A model generated the notes under the pieces. The model was not told the DNA's origin, made no database searches, and worked only from the letters and a program-made list of their open reading frames with translations. The translations under genes were made by a program, and so were the position numbers. Positions 1 to 4,758 of a DNA stretch of 9,389 bases are shown here, in pieces. Source of the DNA: Pseudomonadota bacterium (lineage in GTDB: Bacteria > Pseudomonadota > Alphaproteobacteria > Reyranellales > Reyranellaceae). The stretch lies in contig JAEWIV010000397.1 of NCBI GenBank assembly GCA_023386865.1, positions 1-9,389 on the forward strand, written 5' to 3'. Position 1 is the first letter of the stretch; the number at the start of each line of letters is the position of its first letter.

Positions 1-240
1 GTGCAGGCGCGGCGTGCGACGCGCCGGGCCGAGATGGCGAAAGGCTTCGGCCTGCGTCGCGAGCCGCGCGGCCGCAGAGGGATCGCCCTCGTGCGCATAG
101 GCAACGCGCGCCAAGAGGTTGTTCGGCAAACGCACATGACCATGCGCCGTCCCCGTCGCGGGCAGCGGCTCGAGGTCGGTGGCCGTGACGGACGCGAACG
201 CCGGCCGCTCGCGCAGCGCGGCGAGCAACGACTCAATCAT
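1..240 (-). CDS. Phosphotransferase-fold protein, N-terminal part only (runs off the left edge)
   Basis: Reading the minus strand from the ATG at 238-240 gives 80 uninterrupted codons to the window edge, so the gene is cut off and only its N-terminus is visible. The segment HGHVRLPNNLLARV (about residues 33-46), followed by an Ala-rich helix with LATQAEAFRHLG and then TPRL, resembles the N-lobe of bacterial aminoglycoside-phosphotransferase (APH)-like enzymes. In these the strand motif 'HVRL...LLRV' precedes a helix and a 'P+L' turn. The catalytic loop (HxD, DFG-like) lies outside the window, so neither activity nor substrate can be assigned. An in-frame ATG at 268-270 is the only other start; it would translate a REP-like palindrome and has no ribosome site. 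The ATG at 240 has a GGAGG, but about 13 nt away, so the start is uncertain. The gene follows moaB on the same strand, separated by the REP-like pair. Confidence 0.6.
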   Translation of the reverse strand, partial: MIESLLAALRERPAFASVTATDLEPLPATGTAHGHVRLPNNLLARVAYAHEGDPSAAARLATQAEAFRHLGPARRTPRLH

Positions 241-242
241 GC

Positions 243-270
243 CGGACCGCGGGCCTCCAGGCCCGCTCAT
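243..270 (-). repeat. REP-like palindrome, left member of an inverted pair
   Basis: On the minus strand this 28-nt unit starts ATGAGCGGGCC and contains the hairpin GCGGGCCT-GG-AGGCCCGC. It matches the unit at 303-330 in inverted orientation, differing at three positions. Two of the differences are paired: G-C here against A-T in the other copy, at the same stem position. The hairpin is therefore kept although its sequence changed. It sits directly upstream of the phosphotransferase start. Confidence 0.7.
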
Positions 271-302
271 GCTGCGATGTTTTCACTTGAAGGAAAGACC
301 TC

Positions 303-330
303 ATGAGCGGACCTGGAGGTCCGCGCTCCG
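303..330 (+). repeat. REP-like palindrome, right member of an inverted pair
   Basis: This unit contains the hairpin GCGGACCT-GG-AGGTCCGC and ends five bases before the moaB stop codon at 335-337. The two units are separated by 32 bases (271-302) that are noticeably richer in A and T than the flanks. The arrangement of two palindromes in opposite orientation around a short spacer is that of a bacterial interspersed mosaic element. It may also act as a transcript-end or mRNA-stabilising structure for moaB; no T-run follows it. Copy number in the genome cannot be judged from one window. Confidence 0.7.
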
Positions 331-334
331 CTGA

Positions 335-883
335 TCAACCACTTCTCGGCATCTTGCCTTCGTTGAGCCGCGGCATCAGCTCGGCGAAATTGCAGGGCCT
401 GAATCGGATGTCGAGCTGCTGGCGCAGGATGTCGTCCCAGCCGTCCTTGCAGGCGCCGGTCGAGCCCGGCAGGGCGAAGATGTAGGTGGCGTTGGCGACG
501 CCGCCGATGGCGCGCGACTGCATGGTCGAGGTGCCGATCTTCTGGAAGGAGATCCAGCGGAAGACCTCGCCGAAGCCCTCGATGCGCTTCTCGAACAGGC
601 CCTCCAAGGCCTCGGGCGTGACGTCGCGGCCAGTGACGCCGGTGCCGCCGGTGGTGATCACGGCCTCGACCTTGGGGTCGTCGATCCACTTCTTCACCTG
701 GGCGCGGATCTTCTCGACGTCGTCGGTCACGATGGCCCGATCAGCCAGCACGTGGCCATCGCGAGCGATGCGCTCGACCAGGGTGTCACCCGACTTGTCG
801 GTTTCAAGAGTCCGGGTGTCGGAGACCGTCAGCACGGCGATGTTCACCGGCTTGAAGGGTTTCGATTCGTCGATCCTGTTCAT
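335..883 (-). CDS. moaB: Molybdenum cofactor biosynthesis protein MoaB (MogA/MoaB family)
   Basis: A 182-residue cytoplasmic protein of usual family length. The MogA/MoaB fold is shown by SDTRT (21-25), the nucleotide/pterin-binding TTGGTG (77-82) followed by GRDVTPEA (85-92), SRAIGG (123-128) and LPGS (138-141). Family members bind molybdopterin, and those studied biochemically adenylylate it with ATP before molybdenum insertion. Some MoaB proteins, including that of E. coli, have no clear essential role, so the activity is inferred. The start ATG (881-883) is preceded by AGGA about seven bases upstream. It is divergent from the cupin gene at 933 across a 49-bp gap. No other molybdenum cofactor gene is visible nearby, so it appears to stand alone. 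A REP-like pair lies directly beyond its stop. Confidence 0.93.
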   Translation of the reverse strand: MNRIDESKPFKPVNIAVLTVSDTRTLETDKSGDTLVERIARDGHVLADRAIVTDDVEKIRAQVKKWIDDPKVEAVITTGGTGVTGRDVTPEALEGLFEKRIEGFGEVFRWISFQKIGTSTMQSRAIGGVANATYIFALPGSTGACKDGWDDILRQQLDIRFRPCNFAELMPRLNEGKMPRSG

Positions 884-932
884 GACCGTATCCTACAACC
901 GCCATCTTGCGGCGGCGAGGCCGCGGGCCTAG

Positions 933-1406
933 ATGGGAGGCATGACCGATTGGAAACACGACGGCGTGCGGGTCATCCCCGCCGGATCGCTCGACACCAA
1001 CACCGCGCAGACGCCGGGCATGAACCGCGCCGCGGCCATCAATTTCGCCCGCGTCGGCGCCCAGAAGCTGTGGGCCGGCACGGTCACCATCCACGCCCAC
1101 GCCAAGACCGGCGCTCATCATCACGGCCACCTCGAGAGCGTGATCTACGTCGTGAAGGGCCGCGCCCGCATGCGCTGGGGCGACAAGCTTCAGTTCACCG
1201 CCGAGGCCGGCCCGGGCGACTTCATCTACGTGCCGCCGTATGTCCCGCACCAGGAGATCAACGCCTCGGACACCGAGCCGCTGGAATGCGTGCTGGTGCG
1301 CTCCGACAACGAGGCGGTGGCGATCAACATCGACATCGAGCCGGCCGAGAAGCCCGAGACGGTGTACTGGGTCGATCCGACCCATCCCCATCCGCACAAG
1401 CATTGA
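933..1406 (+). CDS. Small single-domain cupin protein, function unknown
   Basis: A 157-residue soluble protein with one cupin barrel. Cupin motif 1 is GAHHHGHLE followed by a Gly (G60, H62, H64, E68, G76). Motif 2 is GDFIYVPPYVPH followed by an Asn (G95, H106, N110). All expected metal ligands (two His, a Glu and a later His) are present, so metal binding is likely. Nothing fixes the reaction; such proteins range from dioxygenases and isomerases to sensors. The C-terminus is His-rich (THPHPHKH), which could bind metal. An in-frame ATG at 942 is an alternative start, but the GGGAGG before it is only one base away, too close to act as its ribosome site, so 933 is kept. The stop lies three bases from the convergent toxin gene stop, leaving no room for a terminator between them. 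Confidence 0.85.
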   Translation: MGGMTDWKHDGVRVIPAGSLDTNTAQTPGMNRAAAINFARVGAQKLWAGTVTIHAHAKTGAHHHGHLESVIYVVKGRARMRWGDKLQFTAEAGPGDFIYVPPYVPHQEINASDTEPLECVLVRSDNEAVAINIDIEPAEKPETVYWVDPTHPHPHKH

Positions 1407-1409
1407 CGG

Positions 1410-1814
1410 TCAGTGCTCGGCATCCTGCCGCCTGACTGGTCCGGGCCAGGACAGAATAGGCTGGTCGGCCGTCAGCAAGACCGAATCCTGAACCAATGCC
1501 GTCGCGACAATAAGGCGATCGAACGGATCGCCCGGCAGATTCTCAAGGTCGGCAGCGCGCAGCGCTATCTGCGCCGTCAGCTCCACTTCGCGAATGCCGA
1601 GCGAAACAACGCGGTCGCGCCACTCGCGGACGCTGGAAACGCCACCGATACGACGGCGTTTCAAACCCTCGCTGAGTTCATAGTAGACCAGCGTCGGAAT
1701 CTCGAGCCGATCAGCCGCGAGGGCTGCGTCGCACGCTCGTCTTGCGGCTTTTCCGAGTCTTGGAGCGCCCAGCATCACCCAGACGGCGGTGTGCGTATCG
1801 AGCAGGAGGTTCAT
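1410..1814 (-). CDS. PIN-domain toxin, VapC-like (type II toxin-antitoxin)
   Basis: A 134-residue protein with the full PIN-domain nuclease signature: N-terminal LLLDTHTAVW with D6, E46 in YYELSEG, GDPFDRLIVATA with D96 and D99, and LLTADQPIL with D117. These acidic residues form the metal site of PIN ribonucleases, which as VapC toxins cleave tRNA or rRNA and arrest growth. The start 'DTHT..W' and the 'GDPFDRL' segment are typical of the PIN group paired with Phd/YefM-type antitoxins. The ATG at 1812-1814 has AAGGGA four bases upstream. The partner antitoxin lies immediately upstream on the same strand and overlaps the toxin start. The target RNA cannot be inferred. Base composition looks less GC-rich than the neighbours, in keeping with an acquired cassette. 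Confidence 0.9.
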   Translation of the reverse strand: MNLLLDTHTAVWVMLGAPRLGKAARRACDAALAADRLEIPTLVYYELSEGLKRRRIGGVSSVREWRDRVVSLGIREVELTAQIALRAADLENLPGDPFDRLIVATALVQDSVLLTADQPILSWPGPVRRQDAEH

Positions 1815-2076
1815 CGAATCCCTTCATGATGTTCCGCCACTCGCGATCCTCGTCCCATTCCGCTGGGTCGATGATCGGACCAACGATGTCGCCGAGTATC
1901 TTGAACGTGCCCTTGGTGGCGCCGAACAAGGTCTTCGGCTTGTCGCGCACGGCGACGATCTGCACCTTCGCCTTTCCGCGCTTGGTGACAGTGATGGGCT
2001 GGCCGCTTTCGGCCACCTCGTCGATAAGAGCGAGGCACCGCGCCTTGAAGGCGGCGGCGTTGATCTTCCTCTCCAT
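1711..2076 (-). CDS. Phd/YefM-family antitoxin with an extended, toxin-overlapping C-terminus
   Basis: The N-terminal half is Phd/YefM-like: MERKINAAAFKARCLALIDE, then a turn and ITVTKRGKAKVQIVAV, the DNA-binding and dimerisation region. It is followed by the toxin-binding tail with LFGATKGTFKILGDIVGPI. ATG 2074-2076 is chosen because GGAG (2085-2088) sits eight bases upstream and the predicted transcription start is near 2094. An upstream in-frame ATG at 2100 lies inside the predicted promoter and is unlikely to be used. The frame does not close at the toxin start but continues 104 nt into vapC, giving 121 residues where about 75-90 is usual. The final ~35 residues are Arg/Lys-rich and look like out-of-frame vapC. 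Adding one G to the GGG just before the toxin ATG would end the protein at the usual TGA overlapping that ATG, so a frameshift or sequencing error is possible. Confidence 0.8.
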   Translation of the reverse strand: MERKINAAAFKARCLALIDEVAESGQPITVTKRGKAKVQIVAVRDKPKTLFGATKGTFKILGDIVGPIIDPAEWDEDREWRNIMKGFDEPPARYAHRRLGDAGRSKTRKSRKTSVRRSPRG

Positions 2077-2089
2077 GAAACCGGCTCCG

Positions 2090-2116
2090 GATGTGACCAT
2101 ATGATATGGTCACATC
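2090..2116 (-). promoter_or_regulatory. 27-bp perfect palindrome, probable antitoxin-toxin operator
   Basis: GATGTGACCATAT at 2090-2102 and its exact reverse complement at 2104-2116 are separated by one base (2103). The 13-bp arms match perfectly. The palindrome covers the predicted -10 element and the transcription start of the antitoxin-toxin operon. Phd/YefM-type antitoxins autorepress by binding palindromes in this position, so it is the likely operator; the protein-DNA link is inference. Confidence 0.8.
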
Positions 2117-2130
2117 GGCCGGAGGGTCAA
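2101..2130 (-). promoter_or_regulatory. Sigma-70-type promoter of the toxin-antitoxin operon
   Basis: On the minus strand a -35 TTGACC (2125-2130) is followed after 18 bp by a -10 TATCAT (2101-2106). The -10 lies at the centre of the palindrome, so operator binding would block RNA polymerase. Predicted initiation is near 2094, leaving a short leader with GGAG before the ATG at 2076. The -35 falls in the 16 bp between the palindrome and the dioxygenase stop codon, so the operon has its own promoter rather than depending on the gene upstream. Confidence 0.65.
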
Positions 2131-2132
2131 CG

Positions 2133-2747
2133 TCAGGCGGAGGCGGCCCGCACCTCGGCGGAGCGGTCCCACAGGTTGGGCTGCTCCTTGTTGGTGTAGC
2201 CCGAGACGAAGAGCTTGGGCTCGCCGGTCTTCACGTCGAAGGTGTGGCGGCGCACCGCGCCGATGTTGCCGCCGTAGACGTGGATGCTGATCGAACCCTG
2301 GTCGGTGAGCGCGTTGGTCACCTGGTGGATGTCGCCCTCGGCCGGCAGCAGGACCTCGACGTCGCCCGGCTTCAGGGCGTTCAGCACGCCGGGCTTGAGC
2401 GCGCCGGTCTCGGGATCGGGCGCGAAATGCAGCGAGGTCTCCGAGCCGCGCAGCATGCCGACCATGCCCCACATCTGATGATCGTGGACCGGCGTCACCG
2501 CGCCCGGCGCCCACACGAAGCTCACGACGCAGAAGCGCTCGAACGGATCGCACCACAAGAGGTTCTGGGCGTAGCCGTGCGCCGGCACCTTGGCCATCTG
2601 CTCGGGCAACCAGTCGTCGTGCGACACCAGCTCGCCCAAGAGCTTCTGGCCGACCTCGACGATCGCCGTCTCATCCTTGTCCTGCCACGCGCCGCCAACC
2701 AGGGAGGTCATGTCTCCAATGAAGCGGCGCAGGCGGTCGATGGTCAT
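2133..2747 (-). CDS. Thiol dioxygenase, cysteine dioxygenase family, Gln-type (3-mercaptopropionate dioxygenase-like)
   Basis: A 204-residue cytosolic cupin. Iron ligands are H88 and H90 in PVHDHQMWG and H141 in GDIHQV. The catalytic triad Ser-x-His-x-Tyr is S154, H156, Y158 in SISIHVYGG. Such enzymes use O2 and Fe(II) to oxidise a thiol to its sulfinate. In the substrate-binding motif, Y59-A-Q61-N62 has Gln where mammalian cysteine dioxygenase has Arg60. There is also no Cys seven residues after H88, so no Cys-Tyr crosslink is expected. Gln-type members studied prefer 3-mercaptopropionate, which makes that the likelier substrate than cysteine, by inference. ATG 2745-2747 is preceded by AGAGG at seven bases. 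In-frame codons further upstream only reach into the antisense of the transglycosylase gene. It lies 67 bp downstream of that gene on the same strand, with a hairpin in the gap. Confidence 0.9.
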   Translation of the reverse strand: MTIDRLRRFIGDMTSLVGGAWQDKDETAIVEVGQKLLGELVSHDDWLPEQMAKVPAHGYAQNLLWCDPFERFCVVSFVWAPGAVTPVHDHQMWGMVGMLRGSETSLHFAPDPETGALKPGVLNALKPGDVEVLLPAEGDIHQVTNALTDQGSISIHVYGGNIGAVRRHTFDVKTGEPKLFVSGYTNKEQPNLWDRSAEVRAASA

Positions 2748-2772
2748 ACTCTTACCTCTTCTTGCAGTCCCT

Positions 2773-2805
2773 CCTCCCCCTCCGCGGACTCCGCGAAGGG
2801 GGAGG
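2773..2805 (-). repeat. Strong intergenic hairpin between transglycosylase and dioxygenase genes
   Basis: Arms of 15 bp at 2773-2787 and 2791-2805 pair around a 3-base loop with one internal mismatch. The stem is rich in runs of C and G (CTCCCCCT against AGGGGGAG) and has CCGCG at the loop end. It starts nine bases after the transglycosylase stop and ends before the dioxygenase ribosome site. No T-run follows on either strand, so it is a poor intrinsic terminator; it could stabilise or attenuate mRNA. The CTCCCCCT...AGGGGGAG pattern resembles palindromic intergenic repeats common in alphaproteobacteria. Confidence 0.65.
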
Positions 2806-2814
2806 TAGATGACT

Positions 2815-4683
2815 TCAGCGCTTGCCGTCCTGCCCCGTGTAGCGCGGCCATTCGTGCGCCGCGATCTGGTCGAGCGACGGCGTCGGCTGGCCGAGCCTGA
2901 TCTGATACATCCAGTAGTTGGCAAGCACGCGCTGGACGAAGTCGCGGGTCTCGTGCAGCGGGATCGAGGCGATGTACAGCAGCGGGTCCTGGCTCGCATT
3001 CAGCGCGTTGTCCCAGCGCATGACGTTGCCCGGACCGCCGTTGTAGCCCGCCGCGGTGCGCACCAGGTTGTTGTCGACCTCGCCCAGCAGCGAGACGATG
3101 TAGGCCTGCCCCAGCGCCACGTTGTTCGAGGGATCGTAGGGATTGGCGCCCGCGGTCTCGGGCGCATAACGGTTCGACACCAGGCGGGCGGTGCCGGGCA
3201 TGAGCTGCATCAGGCCCATGGCGCCCACGGTCGAGCGCGCCTTGGGATTGAACGCCGATTCCTGGCGCATGAAGCCCCAGACCAGAGCGCGGTCGAGCGA
3301 CCAGCCGCCGGCCGGCTGCCACGGCGGCAGCGGATACATGGCGCCGTCATAGCCCTTGATGTTGTGGCGCTGATCCCAGTTGGCGTTGCCGACGCGCACC
3401 GACAGGCCGGGCAGGTTCGCCTTCTGCGCCACCGCCATCACCGTCTCGATGTATTGCGGATCGGCGTCGATCGAGGCGCCGAACAGCTCGCGCTCGGCCG
3501 CGGTCTGGGCGCCGAGCTGGAACAGGGCGAGCGCGCGCCGGCCGGCGCGGTCGTTCTTCAGCACGTCGGCGCGGCGGCGGTCGAGCACCGGCACGTTCCA
3601 GTCGGGCTCGATCCTCATGCCGAGCGCCTTCTGGGCGATCAGGCCGTGGAACGTGCGGCCGTGCAGCGCCGCACGCTTGAGATAGGGCGCGAACTTCTGC
3701 GGATTGCCGGCGAGCAGGTTGGCGCGGCCCGCCCAGAACGATCCGGCCGAGAGCGTCCACGACGAGGCCTGGTCGGGCGCGGCATCGGCGACCGCCTCGA
3801 AGCGGCGGGCGGCCTCGGCATAGTTGGCGCCCTTGAAGGCCGACAGCCCGGCCGTCCAGTTGGCGTCGGGCGGCATCGAGACCTCGATCGGCACCTGCAC
3901 GCCGCGCTGCGAATCGGCCTCGAGCGCGCGGGTCCGCATGCGGCCTTTCCACAGCTCGACCTCCTGCGGCCCCAGCACGTCGAGGGTGGACTTGCGATCG
4001 AGCAAGGCGAAGGCCGCGTTGAAGCCGCCGTCGTCGGCCATGCCCTGCAGGCGCGCGCGCAGCTCGGCGGCCTGGCCCGCATCGGCGCCGCGCGTCGTGC
4101 GCGCCGCGGCAAAAGTCGGCGACGGCTGGGCGAAGCCGGTAAAGCTCGCCGGCGTGATCTCGCCCGAGCCCGGCGTGCGGCGCGCCGCCGCGAGCTTGTA
4201 GATCGCCGGCGCATCGGGGTGGTCGTTGTAGTCCTGCAGCCACTGCGCGAATTCGGGGAACTTCGCCTGGTACTGCGGGCTGAGCAGACGCTGGGCGCCG
4301 ACATAGCCCATCAGGGTCTTGTCCCGCAGCTGGGCGATGTCGGCATCGGCCGGGCCGAACTGGCCCGACGCCTGGGCCTGGAAGATGCGCCGGTAGCGAT
4401 CGCGCTCCTCGGCGTCGAGCACGGTCGGCAGGTCGGCGACCACGGCCATCTCGTCGAGCTCGATGACCGGCGGCGGCGGCACGAACACCGGACGACGCGG
4501 AATGATGGTGGGATGGGCGGCGGCCGCCCGCCCGGCAGCGGCGGCGGGCTTGGCGGTCGCGGCAGCGGGCTTGGCTGCGACGGGCTTGGCGGGCGGTTTT
4601 GGCTTGGTCTGGGTCTGCGCCAGGGCACCGGCCGCCAGCATCGTCGCTGCCCCCAGCAAGACGATCGAGACGACGTATTTCAT
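2815..4683 (-). CDS. Secreted soluble lytic transglycosylase (Slt70-like, GH23)
   Basis: A 622-residue protein. Residues 1-22 form a signal peptide (MKYVV, hydrophobic core, ALA before QTQ), so it acts in the periplasm. A Lys/Pro/Ala-rich linker spans about 24-70. Residues ~80-440 are a helical repeat region like the Slt70 superhelix. The C-terminal GH23 domain starts around 455, with catalytic Glu E475 in MRQESAFNPKA, then GAMGLMQLMPGTA and AAGYNGGPGNV. Such enzymes cleave the MurNAc-GlcNAc bond of peptidoglycan to a 1,6-anhydro product and serve in wall turnover. ATG 4681-4683 is chosen because it places the signal peptide at the N-terminus; an in-frame ATG 60 nt upstream would spoil it. 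The ribosome site is weak. It is divergent from the dioxygenase-rhodanese gene (75-bp gap) and upstream of the second dioxygenase on the same strand. Confidence 0.93.
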   Translation of the reverse strand: MKYVVSIVLLGAATMLAAGALAQTQTKPKPPAKPVAAKPAAATAKPAAAAGRAAAAHPTIIPRRPVFVPPPPVIELDEMAVVADLPTVLDAEERDRYRRIFQAQASGQFGPADADIAQLRDKTLMGYVGAQRLLSPQYQAKFPEFAQWLQDYNDHPDAPAIYKLAAARRTPGSGEITPASFTGFAQPSPTFAAARTTRGADAGQAAELRARLQGMADDGGFNAAFALLDRKSTLDVLGPQEVELWKGRMRTRALEADSQRGVQVPIEVSMPPDANWTAGLSAFKGANYAEAARRFEAVADAAPDQASSWTLSAGSFWAGRANLLAGNPQKFAPYLKRAALHGRTFHGLIAQKALGMRIEPDWNVPVLDRRRADVLKNDRAGRRALALFQLGAQTAAERELFGASIDADPQYIETVMAVAQKANLPGLSVRVGNANWDQRHNIKGYDGAMYPLPPWQPAGGWSLDRALVWGFMRQESAFNPKARSTVGAMGLMQLMPGTARLVSNRYAPETAGANPYDPSNNVALGQAYIVSLLGEVDNNLVRTAAGYNGGPGNVMRWDNALNASQDPLLYIASIPLHETRDFVQRVLANYWMYQIRLGQPTPSLDQIAAHEWPRYTGQDGKR

Positions 4684-4725
4684 GGCGGTACCGTAATCGC
4701 GGTTGCCATGGGGCGACAAGCGCCG

Positions 4726-4744
4726 GATGGCTATACTGGCCATC
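4726..4744 (+). promoter_or_regulatory. Candidate -10 element inside a small inverted repeat, upstream of the dioxygenase-rhodanese gene
   Basis: TATACT (4732-4737) fits a -10 element and would start transcription near 4744, about 15 bases before the ATG at 4759. It is framed by GATGGC (4726-4731) and its inverse GCCATC (4739-4744). That layout suggests an operator over the promoter core. No convincing -35 lies at the right distance; TTGCCA at 4703-4708 is 23 bp away, which is too far. The promoter may therefore need an activator. Confidence 0.4.
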
Positions 4745-4758
4745 AAACGGAGGACGAA

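Noticed and set aside
1..306. Plus-strand open frame at the left edge.
   Set aside because: Its Arg-rich translation matches nothing, while the minus strand gives a phosphotransferase-like N-terminus.
243..330. The palindrome pair as an intrinsic terminator for moaB.
   Set aside because: Stems are present but no T-run follows on the minus strand; the inverted-pair layout fits a dispersed repeat better.
303..485. Plus-strand 60-codon frame starting in the right REP-like unit, preceded by AAGGA eight bases upstream.
   Set aside because: It runs antisense through moaB and its start is the repeat itself; the ribosome-site match is probably chance.
933..944. ATG 942 as the cupin start with GGGAGG as its ribosome site.
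   Set aside because: Spacing is only one base, too short to function; ATG 933 is kept, though its own ribosome site is also weak.
1407..1409. A bidirectional terminator between the cupin and toxin genes.
   Set aside because: The two stop codons are separated by only three bases and no hairpin is evident at the junction.
2809..4758. The frame of the fusion gene stays open 1950 nt upstream on the plus strand, allowing a 1391-residue reading.
   Set aside because: That stretch is exactly antisense to the transglycosylase, which has a signal peptide and full catalytic motifs. The upstream reading is Arg/His/Gly-rich shadow sequence, and ATG 4759 has its own GGAGG.
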